The notes under the pieces are model-generated. The model did not search any database, was not told the origin of the DNA, and worked only from the letters and a program-made list of their open reading frames with translations. Position numbers and translations under genes: made by a program. This document shows positions 42,245 to 49,995 of a stretch of DNA of 64,000 nucleotides, one piece after another; within the stretch, counting starts at the first letter, position 1, and every line of letters begins with the position of its first letter. This DNA comes from Nibribacter roseus (GTDB lineage: Bacteria > Bacteroidota > Bacteroidia > Cytophagales > Hymenobacteraceae): the NCBI RefSeq assembly GCF_042662225.1, contig NZ_JBHSYQ010000003.1:2046001-2110000 (forward strand), written 5' to 3'.

Positions 42245-43339
42245 ATGGAACACAGCAAACAAAACAATTATTTTCACCAGTTGAGCAAGCTGCGCCGCAA
42301 GCCTTTAACGGTAGCCGGACCCTGCAGTGCCGAATCTTGTGACCAAGTACTGGAAACAGCCCGGCAGCTGAAAGACCTGCAGGTAGACATTTTCAGGGCT
42401 GGTGTCTGGAAACCGCGCTCCAAGCCTGGTACTTTTGAAGGGGTAGGGGCTGAGGGGATGCAGTGGCTCCAGGAAGTACGGCAGGAGTTGGGTATGCCCG
42501 TAGCCACGGAGGTAGCCCGCCCGCACCACATAGAAACTGCGCTTAAGCATAACATTGATGTACTCTGGATTGGCGCCCGCACCACGGTAAACCCGTTTGC
42601 AGTACAGGAGTTAGCAGACGCCCTGCGTGGAACGAACGTACCTGTAATGGTGAAGAACCCTGTTAACCCAGATCTGAGTTTATGGGCTGGGGCTATTGAG
42701 CGGCTTTGGGCTGTGGGGCTGAAGGATGTGGCTGCCATTCACCGCGGATTCTCCAGCTATGAGCCCTCTGAATACCGGAACCAGCCGCTTTGGCAAATTC
42801 CTATTCAGCTGAAGGGTCAGTACCCCTTCTTACCCGTTATTGTAGATCCTAGCCACATTGGGGGTAAACCAGAATTTATTTTTCCTATCAGTCAGAAGGC
42901 CTTGGATTTAGATTTTGAGGGCATGATGATTGAGACACACCCTAACCCTGCTCAAGCTTTGTCTGATGCCGAGCAGCAAATTACTCCGCAGGTGTTGGGT
43001 GATATCTTAGCTAAACTACAGGTTCGTAGCCTGCCAGACCAAGCCTTTATTAGCCGTACCGAGGAGTTAAGGCAGAAAATTGACCGCGCTGACCGTGAAA
43101 TAATAGAAGCTCTGGCCCGCCGCATACGTTTGGTAGAGCAAATAGGCGAAGACAAAAAGCAGAACAATATTGCCGTACTGCAGCCCGAGCGCTGGAAAAG
43201 CATTTTTGACACCAGAAAAGAGTGGGCCAGGCAGATGCAGGTTAACTCAAAATTTGCCGCAGAACTGTATGAACTCATTCACCTAGAATCAATCAGGGTA
43301 CAGACGGAGGTGGTGAGCGGAAAGAAGGAGGAAGAGTAG
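42245..43339 (+). CDS. Bifunctional 3-deoxy-7-phosphoheptulonate synthase / chorismate mutase
   Basis: 364 residues from ATG 42245 (MEHSKQNNYF); a longer start would translate through palindrome copy 14's flank. Residues 1-260 are a KDO8P-like (type I beta) DAHP synthase: VAGPCSAES, FRAGVWKPRSKPGTFEG, ARTTVNPFAVQELA, KNPVNPD and IVDPSHIGG. Residues about 275-364 are an AroQ chorismate mutase (ELRQKIDRADREIIEALARRIRLVEQIGEDK). It joins the first step of aromatic synthesis to the branch toward phenylalanine/tyrosine, likely with feedback control through the mutase domain. aroB and aroA are nearby. Confidence 0.95.
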   Translation: MEHSKQNNYFHQLSKLRRKPLTVAGPCSAESCDQVLETARQLKDLQVDIFRAGVWKPRSKPGTFEGVGAEGMQWLQEVRQELGMPVATEVARPHHIETALKHNIDVLWIGARTTVNPFAVQELADALRGTNVPVMVKNPVNPDLSLWAGAIERLWAVGLKDVAAIHRGFSSYEPSEYRNQPLWQIPIQLKGQYPFLPVIVDPSHIGGKPEFIFPISQKALDLDFEGMMIETHPNPAQALSDAEQQITPQVLGDILAKLQVRSLPDQAFISRTEELRQKIDRADREIIEALARRIRLVEQIGEDKKQNNIAVLQPERWKSIFDTRKEWARQMQVNSKFAAELYELIHLESIRVQTEVVSGKKEEE

Positions 43340-43378
43340 CGTTTTGGGGCTACTTTTTGAAAAGGAGGGCTAAAACAA
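43340..43378. repeat. 40-bp bipartite palindrome, copy 15
   Basis: Begins on the base after the DAHP synthase stop codon. CGTTTTGGGGCTACTTTTT with AAAAGGAGGGCTAAAACAA. Confidence 0.75.
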
Positions 43379-43481
43379 CTCTATTTATCTCACAACTTTT
43401 CTTTTTTTAATCTAATAGAATAAAATCAACACTGCCGGTAGATATAATTTAATGGCCAGCTAGTCTTCAGGATCCCTCTAT

Positions 43482-44369
43482 ATGAACCCCCACCTTTTTC
43501 CTATACTTTTTATTTGTGCTTTTGTCTTGAGTGCTTGTGGTCGTAGAGAAGGTGCTTCCACTACCGCTGATGTTGTTGTAACCAAAGCTTCAGATGCCAG
43601 CGTAATGACTGGGGCAGATAGCTTGAGAAGGAACTTCTCCCCAATTATAAATGGAGTGTGGGTGCTGAGTGATTATATTCAGGACATTGAGAAGACAAAA
43701 TCTCCCATAGCCTCATCTCATAAGTTAGAAAACCTAACGACCCTTATTATCACAGATAACTTGCGAAGCGATAGTTTAGAGGTGGGGTCAAGCTTGAACA
43801 ATCATGAAGGGTATAGCTTTATGCTTTACTTTAAGAAAGGCCAATCTTCTACCAGCCTCAAAACAAATATTCCAGATTACAAAGAGCGGACCAACAGGTA
43901 TGAATTAGGGTATGAAACAGCAGCGCAAGACACTGCCTTGTACCTTTATCATTACACTGCGGGGAACAAATTGCTAGGCAAAACCCAATTCAAAAAAGTA
44001 AGTGCTAAACAAACAGATAATGATGCCGCTTGGGGCATACAGCATGTGGTGAATCAAAAACTGTTTTCGGGTTCTTACATGTTGAAACAAGAGCAGGGCG
44101 ACGCTCCGGTAAAAGTCATAATGAACGATAACGGAGCTATAGAGGGACTTTCAGGGGCTGAAACATATTATGTACTCACAGACTTTGTGGCTGGTCCTTT
44201 CAATGATCTTGACCAAATTTGTTTCAATTTGCAGGCAGAGCAACAGGTGTGCTATGCCTATAGAATTAACGGTGATACGCTTTCTCTATTTGAGGCTATT
44301 GAGGACACTATAAAGATGAAGCTGGTGCAAGGCAAATTGAAATATGAAATGGTAAAGCAAACTAGGTAA
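43482..44369 (+). CDS. Lipoprotein of unknown function, 295 residues
   Basis: Signal peptide with lipobox VLSACGRREG, so a lipid-anchored envelope protein. The mature part is beta-rich: INGVWVLSDYIQDIEKTKSPIASS, TTLIITDNLRSDSLEVGSSLNNHEGYSF and a pattern of alternating strands that resembles a lipocalin or META-type barrel, but I cannot assign a family. It lies between DAHP synthase and aroB on the same strand with long gaps, so a role in aromatic synthesis is not implied. Confidence 0.7.
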   Translation: MNPHLFPILFICAFVLSACGRREGASTTADVVVTKASDASVMTGADSLRRNFSPIINGVWVLSDYIQDIEKTKSPIASSHKLENLTTLIITDNLRSDSLEVGSSLNNHEGYSFMLYFKKGQSSTSLKTNIPDYKERTNRYELGYETAAQDTALYLYHYTAGNKLLGKTQFKKVSAKQTDNDAAWGIQHVVNQKLFSGSYMLKQEQGDAPVKVIMNDNGAIEGLSGAETYYVLTDFVAGPFNDLDQICFNLQAEQQVCYAYRINGDTLSLFEAIEDTIKMKLVQGKLKYEMVKQTR

Positions 44370-44572
44370 GTGTTATTTAACTATTGAGGTTTACTGCACC
44401 TGTACCTATGTTTTAGAAGAACATATTAAAAATCTTCTGCTCTTTATTGCCTTCTTTTGCTAAGTTGGCAGTACCTTGTGCTCTGTATTGTCAAAATGAG
44501 TGGCTCTGTAGTGTTTATCTGAAATTTTCGTTCCGTAAACGCTAAAACTGTTCCTTTTTGGTATCACCTATT

Positions 44573-44611
44573 CTGTTTTCCACCTGTTTTAAGAAAAATA
44601 GGCCGGAAACA
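44573..44611. repeat. 40-bp bipartite palindrome, copy 16
   Basis: CTGTTTTCCACCTGTTTT with AAAAATAGGCCGGAAACA, 21 bases before the TTG start of aroB. Confidence 0.75.
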
Positions 44612-44631
44612 TAAAATAAACTCAGATTACC

Positions 44632-45672
44632 TTGACCGAAGAAATTTTCATAGGCAAAGAAGCAGTACAGCAGCTACAAGAGCTGCTGCAGAACCGTGCC
44701 TTTAAAAAGGTAGTGGTGCTGGTAGATGAAAATACTCACCGGCATTGCTACCCTTTACTAAAAAATTCGCTGCCGCAGGGGCACCATGTAGTTCATATTA
44801 AGAGCGGCGAAGAAAACAAAAACCTGGCAACCTGTGAGCATGTGTGGCGCGAGCTGACCGAGCAGGGGCTGGACCGCTGGAGCCTTTTGGTGAACCTAGG
44901 CGGCGGCGTTCTCACCGACTTAGGTGGTTTCTGTGCCAGCCTTTACAAACGAGGAATCCGGTTTGTGAATGTGCCTACCACCTTGCTTTCTCAGGTTGAT
45001 GCGAGTGTGGGTGGTAAGACGGGTATTGATTTCATGGGCTTCAAGAACCACATTGGCGTGTTTCAAGAACCCGTGGCGGTACTGGTGAATCCTGAATTCT
45101 TGCAGACACTGGACCTGCGCCAAATGAAATCGGGCTACGCTGAGGTAATCAAACATTGGCTTATAACCGATGGTGATATGTTCCAGCAGCAGCGCCACAT
45201 TGGTATGTTCACCGAAGACTGGACCGACCTTATCCGCCATTCCATTGAAATTAAATCCAGAGTTGTAACGGCAGATCCACTGGAGAACGGCTTGCGCAAG
45301 ATTCTGAACTTTGGTCACACCATTGGCCACGCCATAGAAAGTTACTTTCTGGAGAAGCCAAGCCAAATGCTGTTGCACGGCGAGGCCATTGCCGCCGGTA
45401 TGATATGTGAGGCATGGCTATCGGTGCAGAAAGGTCTGCTTTCGCAGCAGGAACTGGAGCAGATAGAAACCTTTATCTCTTCAATTTATGAGAAGGTGAA
45501 GATTGAGGCTTCTGAATTAACCGCCATCTCTGCTCTTTGCCTGCACGATAAAAAGAATTCAGGGGCTACCATTAACTGCACTCTTTTAGAAAAAATCGGC
45601 GTAGCCGTGTATGATAAACCTGTTACCCTGAGCGAGGTTGAAAATGCCTTGCGCTATTACCAAACCCTATGA
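44632..45672 (+). CDS. aroB: 3-dehydroquinate synthase
   Basis: 346 residues. NAD- and metal-dependent cyclisation of DAHP to 3-dehydroquinate. Motifs: SGEENKNLATCEHVWRELTEQGLDRWSLLVNLGGGVLTDLGGFCAS, PTTLLSQVDASVGGKTGID, GYAEVIKH, and the zinc ligands in LNFGHTIGHAIE and LLHGEAIAAGM. The start is TTG at 44632 (LTEEIFIGKEA...); the in-frame stop at 44617 leaves no ATG, so a non-ATG start is required. Ends 4 bases inside aroA. Confidence 0.95.
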   Translation: MTEEIFIGKEAVQQLQELLQNRAFKKVVVLVDENTHRHCYPLLKNSLPQGHHVVHIKSGEENKNLATCEHVWRELTEQGLDRWSLLVNLGGGVLTDLGGFCASLYKRGIRFVNVPTTLLSQVDASVGGKTGIDFMGFKNHIGVFQEPVAVLVNPEFLQTLDLRQMKSGYAEVIKHWLITDGDMFQQQRHIGMFTEDWTDLIRHSIEIKSRVVTADPLENGLRKILNFGHTIGHAIESYFLEKPSQMLLHGEAIAAGMICEAWLSVQKGLLSQQELEQIETFISSIYEKVKIEASELTAISALCLHDKKNSGATINCTLLEKIGVAVYDKPVTLSEVENALRYYQTL

Positions 45673-46910
45673 TGTCAGCCGCAGCTGTGCGCGTGTCGCA
45701 CCCTACGGGCAAGTTGAGCGGGACCGCAATCCTGCCTGCCTCTAAAAGTGAGGCTAACCGTGCCCTTATTATCAGAGCCCTTACGGGCGAAGATTTCCTT
45801 ATACATAACTTATCTGACGCCAACGATACCCAGCTTCTAAACCGTATTTTATCTACGCCTGCTGGAGAAGAGGTAAGTGCCGAAGATGCCGGAACCGTCA
45901 TGCGCTTTTTAACCGCCTATTACGCAGCCACTGGCCAGAAACTGGTACTCACGGGAACCCCCCGCATGTGCCAAAGGCCAATAGGTGTGTTGGTAGATGC
46001 CTTAAGAACGTTAGGTGCTGACATCGAATATTTAGGCGAAGAAGGTTACCCACCCATGAGAATGAAAGGCTTTTCGGGCACCGGAACCAATCAACTGAGT
46101 GTACGCTCCGACATCAGCAGCCAATACATTTCAGCCTTGCTCATGATTGGTCCGCTGTTACCGCAGGGGCTGGAGTTAACACTTGAGGGGAAGATCAGTT
46201 CGGCGCCTTACATCCGTATGACTCTGGCGCAAATGGCGCATTTTGGCGTGCAGGCAAAATTTGAAGGCAACCATATTTCAGTACCGGCTCAAAAGTACCA
46301 AGCCAAGGAGTTTACCGTTGAGTCAGATTGGTCTGCGGCCAGTTACTGGTATAGCATGACTGCCTTGGCCCAGGAAGCCGATGTGTTTCTGCCTGCACTT
46401 CGCTTTAACTCTTTGCAAGGCGACAGCGTACTGCCCGAGCTCATGGTACCTTTTGGGGTGAAGACAGAATTCACTGAAAATGGGGTACGCCTGACCAAAC
46501 AGCCAAAAGAGGAGAAGCCAGAACGCATAGATTTCTCTGACTGCCCAGATCTTGCTCAAACTGTAGCCGCCTTAGCCGCCGGTATAAAGGTAGAGGTAGA
46601 GATGACAGGTCTTGAAAGCCTTCGGATCAAAGAAACGGACCGTATTGCTGCGCTGCAGAACGAGGTGCAGAAATTTGGTGCTGCTTTAACTGAAGTAGAG
46701 CCTGACGTTTTTAAGCTGATTTTAGAAAAACAGCCTGAAAACGAAGCGAGAGTGCATACCTATGAAGACCACCGCATGGCCATGGCCTTTGCACCGTTGG
46801 CGTTGAAACTGCCGTTGGTGGTGGAAGAACCAAAAGTAGTACGGAAGTCGTACCCGCGGTACTGGGAGGAATTGCAAAAAGCAGGTTTTGAGGTGGAGGA
46901 AGTGCAATAG
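45669..46910 (+). CDS. aroA: 3-phosphoshikimate 1-carboxyvinyltransferase (EPSP synthase)
   Basis: 413 residues. It transfers enolpyruvyl from PEP to shikimate-3-phosphate. Shown by LPASKSEANRALII, DAGTVMRFLTAYYAATG, GTPRMCQRPIG, RSDISSQYISALLMIGP, ESLRIKETDRI and HTYEDHRMAMAFAPLA. ATG overlaps the aroB stop (ATGA), so the two are translationally coupled. The usual glycine-rich NAGTA site reads DAGTV. Segment 46706-46743 resembles the 40-bp palindrome family and encodes DVFKLILEKQPENE just before HTYEDHRMA. Confidence 0.96.
   Translation: MMSAAAVRVSHPTGKLSGTAILPASKSEANRALIIRALTGEDFLIHNLSDANDTQLLNRILSTPAGEEVSAEDAGTVMRFLTAYYAATGQKLVLTGTPRMCQRPIGVLVDALRTLGADIEYLGEEGYPPMRMKGFSGTGTNQLSVRSDISSQYISALLMIGPLLPQGLELTLEGKISSAPYIRMTLAQMAHFGVQAKFEGNHISVPAQKYQAKEFTVESDWSAASYWYSMTALAQEADVFLPALRFNSLQGDSVLPELMVPFGVKTEFTENGVRLTKQPKEEKPERIDFSDCPDLAQTVAALAAGIKVEVEMTGLESLRIKETDRIAALQNEVQKFGAALTEVEPDVFKLILEKQPENEARVHTYEDHRMAMAFAPLALKLPLVVEEPKVVRKSYPRYWEELQKAGFEVEEVQ
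46706..46743. repeat. Possible in-frame palindrome copy inside aroA
   Basis: 38 bases: CGTTTTTAAGCTGATTTT with AAAAACAGCCTGAAAACG. Length and arm pattern match intergenic copies closely. It encodes a stretch in a variable region of EPSP synthase. Confidence 0.5.
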
Positions 46911-47250
46911 ATTTTTGAAAATAAAGCGTAGTCACCATTGCTAAGCTTTACAACAAAGAAGCCTGCTGATATCAGCAGGCTTCTTTGTTGTAACACAGTT
47001 TTCAGATTCACTTTTATGAGTAACAATTGTGCTTGTTGTTCAGAAGGAGAAGGTGGGCGCCTTATGTTTTCAGGGGCATAAGCTGTAGAAAATCTATGTT
47101 GTGTTTGATAGCAGAATTGTATATAAATAAGTTTGTAATTGTGTTATTGCTAATAATTGATGTTTTTATTTGTATTTATAAAACATGGCTGTTTCTCTGC
47201 CGTACAAGATCTTCCTGAAAGAGAAATATCATTAGCGACAGAATAAGACT
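46911..47250. other. Gap between aroA and the DUF4142 gene
   Basis: 340 bases: a 40-bp perfect palindrome acting as terminator at the left, then AT-rich sequence with no exact -7 box and no gene that I can support. Confidence 0.5.
46951..46990. terminator. Intrinsic terminator after aroA, 40-bp perfect palindrome
   Basis: 20-bp arms with no mismatch (46951-46970 with 46971-46990), core GCCTGCTGATATCAGCAGGC. Unlike the 40-bp repeat family, it is GC-rich at the centre and ends in a T-rich tail. Confidence 0.88.
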
Positions 47251-47793
47251 ATGAAAAAGAATAATATATGGGTACTTGTCTGGATCTTTTTGGTGAGCTG
47301 TGCCTCCCTTAACGCATGTAGTGAGAGCGATGAGGAAAACACTGGTTCAGAAGTTGCCGAAACACAGGAGTTCCTGAAGAAAGCCCTGGCGCACGACCTC
47401 TTTGAAATTACCGCCGGCATGATGGCCGAAGACCAAAGCAAGAATGGTGAGGTGGGAGGTTTTGGACAACAGTTGGTGCATGTGCATACCCGTACCAGTG
47501 AGGCGCTGCAATCTATTGCCCGCCGCAAAAGCGTACAGCTGCCTGATCAAATGCCGGCTGATAAAAAGAGTATAATTAACCGACTGGAAGAAAAAGAAGG
47601 TACAGAGTTTGACCAAAACTTTGCTGCAGTTCAAATCACTGCTCACCAAGAAGTGATATCTATGTATGAAGAAGCAGACAAGAAGATAACCGATCCGGAG
47701 ATTCAGGGATTTATTGACCAGATTCTGCCTGTATTACAAGAACATTTAGCAGAAATACAGAAGGTACAGACCCAATTGATTGCTAAAAATTAA
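47251..47793 (+). CDS. DUF4142 domain lipoprotein
   Basis: 180 residues. Signal peptide with a Cys-containing end (LNACSESDEEN), then the helical ferritin-like DUF4142 pattern: FLKKALAHDLFEITAGMMAEDQSKNGEVGGFGQQLVHVHTRTSEALQSIA...FDQNFAAVQITAHQEVISMYEEA. DUF4142 proteins are predicted periplasmic four-helix bundles of unknown function, sometimes linked to stress. The conserved His/Glu positions are present (H-T-H around residue 74). Confidence 0.88.
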   Translation: MKKNNIWVLVWIFLVSCASLNACSESDEENTGSEVAETQEFLKKALAHDLFEITAGMMAEDQSKNGEVGGFGQQLVHVHTRTSEALQSIARRKSVQLPDQMPADKKSIINRLEEKEGTEFDQNFAAVQITAHQEVISMYEEADKKITDPEIQGFIDQILPVLQEHLAEIQKVQTQLIAKN

Positions 47794-47806
47794 GTTACCT
47801 TTCTAG

Positions 47807-47848
47807 AAATAATAGCTCATTTGCACGCAGCAGATGAGCTATTATTTT
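47807..47848. terminator. Bidirectional intrinsic terminator
   Basis: 14-bp stem AAATAATAGCTCAT/ATGAGCTATTATTT with a 13-base loop; overlaps the stop codon of the minus-strand gene. Confidence 0.88.
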
Positions 47849-48645
47849 GTAGAACCTAAGTGAGCCTGCACTTCATTCACTATGTTGTTGAGGTACGGCA
47901 CTGAATGCAAAAGCCTGCTGCCATACCAACTGAACAACTCTCCATCTACTATTTTCACTACCGCATCAGGGCAAATGGCAGCAAATTCATGTATGTGTTT
48001 TTCTGAAAACGGATAGGGCTCTGAAGAAAGTAAAATTAGCTTTGGGTCCGTTTCACGCAGCAGTTCTGCTGAAATACTGGGGTAACGAGATAAATGGCTA
48101 AACTCATTTGAGAAGCCACACAGCCCTAACAGATGATCGATAAAATTATGATTACCTACAGCCATGTACGGGTTACGCCAAACAAAGTAAGCGGAACTGA
48201 TTGGGGGTGAAGCAGGCTTTAAATTGCTGAATTGTAGTTGAAGTGAGTGAGTTAGTGCTGTCGCTTCTTCTTGCGTGCCCGTAATTTCTCCTACAGACTT
48301 CATCATGTGTAAAGCGTCATCCAAAGTATAGATATCACTCATCCACACTGGGTAGTGGCGCGCCAGTTCCTCAATTCCTTCCTGATAATTTTCCTCTTTG
48401 TTCCCGATGATAAGGTCTGGCTTCAGTTCCTTAATTACATCAAATTTGAAGTTCTTTGTGCCTCCAACCTTTGTTTTGTTCTTTGTTTGTTCTTTAGGAT
48501 GAATACAGAATTTGGTTACTCCCACCACCTTTTCCCCAAGACCTAAATGAAACAGCAGTTCCGTTTGGGAGGGCACCAAAGATACAATCCGCTGTGGCGG
48601 CTGATCTAAGGTGATCTGGCGGTTCATGTGGTCGGTGTAAAGCAA
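47842..48645 (-). CDS. BtuF/TroA-like helical-backbone metal/cobalamin binding protein
   Basis: 267 residues. RIVSLVPSQTELLFHLGLGEKVVGVTKFCIHP, LKPDLIIGNKEENYQEGIEEL and ISAELLRETDPKLILLSSEPYPF are typical of BtuF-type ABC substrate-binding proteins. No signal peptide: it starts LYTDHMNRQITLDQPPQR, from a TTG at 48645 (an ATG at 48627 would drop the conserved TDxM). Lacking a signal, it may act in the cytoplasm or use another export route. No ABC transporter genes next to it. Confidence 0.82.
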   Translation of the reverse strand: MLYTDHMNRQITLDQPPQRIVSLVPSQTELLFHLGLGEKVVGVTKFCIHPKEQTKNKTKVGGTKNFKFDVIKELKPDLIIGNKEENYQEGIEELARHYPVWMSDIYTLDDALHMMKSVGEITGTQEEATALTHSLQLQFSNLKPASPPISSAYFVWRNPYMAVGNHNFIDHLLGLCGFSNEFSHLSRYPSISAELLRETDPKLILLSSEPYPFSEKHIHEFAAICPDAVVKIVDGELFSWYGSRLLHSVPYLNNIVNEVQAHLGSTK

Positions 48646-48657
48646 CTCTAGAGAAAT

Positions 48658-48697
48658 GTGATTTAGGCCTGAATTTTAAAATTCAGAGCAAAAACAG
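48658..48697. repeat. 40-bp bipartite palindrome, copy 17
   Basis: Co-directional (minus) gap. GTGATTTAGGCCTGAATTT with AAATTCAGAGCAAAAACAG; the core has diverged on both arms. Confidence 0.65.
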
Positions 48698-48710
48698 TGA
48701 TTGGTTTACT

Positions 48711-48752
48711 ACATGTGCTACTGATTCAAACACATGCGCTACTGATTCAAAC
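48711..48752. repeat. Two tandem 21-bp repeats
   Basis: Units 48711-48731 and 48732-48752 differ at one base (ACATGTGCTACTG.. versus ACATGCGCTACTG..). Non-coding. Confidence 0.85.
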
Positions 48753-48786
48753 AGCAGTTATCAGAAGTAGGCCAGCAGGTAGTTAA

Positions 48787-49182
48787 CTATTTTGAAACCA
48801 ACCAGCTTTGGGCAACTTCTAAGCTGGCGAAAGTCTGAAACTCAAGCGACAAGTTAGTTTTGTTGCTTATTTCTTTGATTTGTCTTTCTCTGTTAATATT
48901 ATCAGTTACCAGACGAGCTACTTTTTTCACTCGGGTATGAGACAAATCTTCCAGAAATTTTATGGCCGCATCCATATACTCTATTTCCGTAATGGCGTCA
49001 ACGGTTTGGCGGGCGTCTATAAGTAAGTAACTGATGTCATAGTACTTTACTGTATTCAGTACCTTCTCCAGCAAATGGTTGAACTCATAAAGTGAATAGG
49101 TGTTCTGGTCAGGCCACTCCACGAAGAGCAGGTCTTTGGCCGGATTATAATCCAATTTGATAAGTGTGTTCTCTAGAATCAT
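48787..49182 (-). CDS. Small protein, possibly SpoIIAA/STAS-like
   Basis: 131 residues, soluble. Alternating beta strands and helices: LIKLDYNPAKDLLFVEWPDQ, ISYLLIDARQTVDAI, KKVARLVTDNINRERQ, and ending FQTFASLEVAQSWLVSK, the last resembling the terminal helix of SpoIIAA-like STAS folds (F.sleeA..WL). No phosphorylatable Ser motif I can be sure of. Function unknown. Confidence 0.6.
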   Translation of the reverse strand: MILENTLIKLDYNPAKDLLFVEWPDQNTYSLYEFNHLLEKVLNTVKYYDISYLLIDARQTVDAITEIEYMDAAIKFLEDLSHTRVKKVARLVTDNINRERQIKEISNKTNLSLEFQTFASLEVAQSWLVSK

Positions 49183-49326
49183 AGGATTATAGATTTAACC
49201 ATTCTATAGGTGAATTGTTTTCTGGTTTTTTAAGCCAGCATAACAATGCTTAGGGTATGAAAGCTAAAATACAATTAAAAAGTTTCAGTTTCACTACCTA
49301 AGCATCAATACCTATGGTGCACGCAT

Positions 49327-49875
49327 TCAGGAAGGTATGATTTTATGTTGCCATTCATGGTCTAGAATGGCGTAAACCAAAGAGTCGCACCATTCGCCCT
49401 TGATAAAAATATTTTCACGAAAATGAGCCTCGCGGCGCATGCCCAGTTTCTCCATGATGCGGTAAGATCCAATGTTACGAGGGTCACAGTCGGCCCAGAC
49501 ACGGTGCAAGTGCAGTTCTTCAAAGCCAAATTTGAGCAGCTCTTGGGCGGCTTCAGTACCATACCCTTTGTTCCAGTAGGTTCTGTTTAAAATGTACCAG
49601 AGTGCGGCTTCTTCAGCATCATAATCTACCTTCATGCCTACTTTGCCAATTAACATGTCGGTACTCCGCAGTACAATGGCAAGGTCAAAGAGGGTTCTTG
49701 GCTCTTCCTTCGCTTCAGCTATACACTGCTGAATATACTCTTGGCTGCCTTTAAAATCTCTAACCTCTTGCGTCTGGAAACGCATTACTTTAAGGTCGGC
49801 CTCATATAAGTTGGTAAAATGCCAGTCATCTTCTTTGAACTCGCGGAGGAGCAGGCGTGGCGTCAAAAGTTCCAT
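49327..49875 (-). CDS. GNAT family N-acetyltransferase (RimJ/RimL-like)
   Basis: 182 residues. TPRLLLREFKEDDWHFTNLYEAD, IGKVGMKVDYDAEEAALWYILNRTYWNKGYGTEAAQELLKFGFEELHLHRVWADCDPRNIGSYRIMEKLGMRREAHFRENIFIKGEWCDSLVYAILDHEW is the RimJ/RimL/SpeG-type GNAT fold; NKGYGTEA holds the acetyl-CoA pyrophosphate loop. The substrate could be a protein N-terminus, an antibiotic or a small amine; unassigned. Confidence 0.9.
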   Translation of the reverse strand: MELLTPRLLLREFKEDDWHFTNLYEADLKVMRFQTQEVRDFKGSQEYIQQCIAEAKEEPRTLFDLAIVLRSTDMLIGKVGMKVDYDAEEAALWYILNRTYWNKGYGTEAAQELLKFGFEELHLHRVWADCDPRNIGSYRIMEKLGMRREAHFRENIFIKGEWCDSLVYAILDHEWQHKIIPS

Positions 49876-49905
49876 TAGGCAGAAGCACTTATACAGCTGT
49901 GTTTA

Positions 49906-49954
49906 AAAATACGAAGACCTGCTGGGTTTTTAATCCGGCAGGTCTTCGTATTTT
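49906..49954. terminator. Strong hairpin terminator downstream of the M42 peptidase gene
   Basis: 17-bp perfect stem (49906-49922 with 49938-49954), 15-base loop, T-run on both sides; directly abuts palindrome copy 18. It lies just upstream of the GNAT gene on the minus strand. Confidence 0.88.
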
Positions 49955-49993
49955 CTATTTTTAGCCTGTTTTATGAAAAACAGGTCAAAAAGG
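49955..49993. repeat. 40-bp bipartite palindrome, copy 18
   Basis: Two bases after the M42 gene stop (minus). CTATTTTTAGCCTGTTTT with AAAAACAGGTCAAAAAGG. Confidence 0.8.
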
Positions 49994-49995
49994 GG

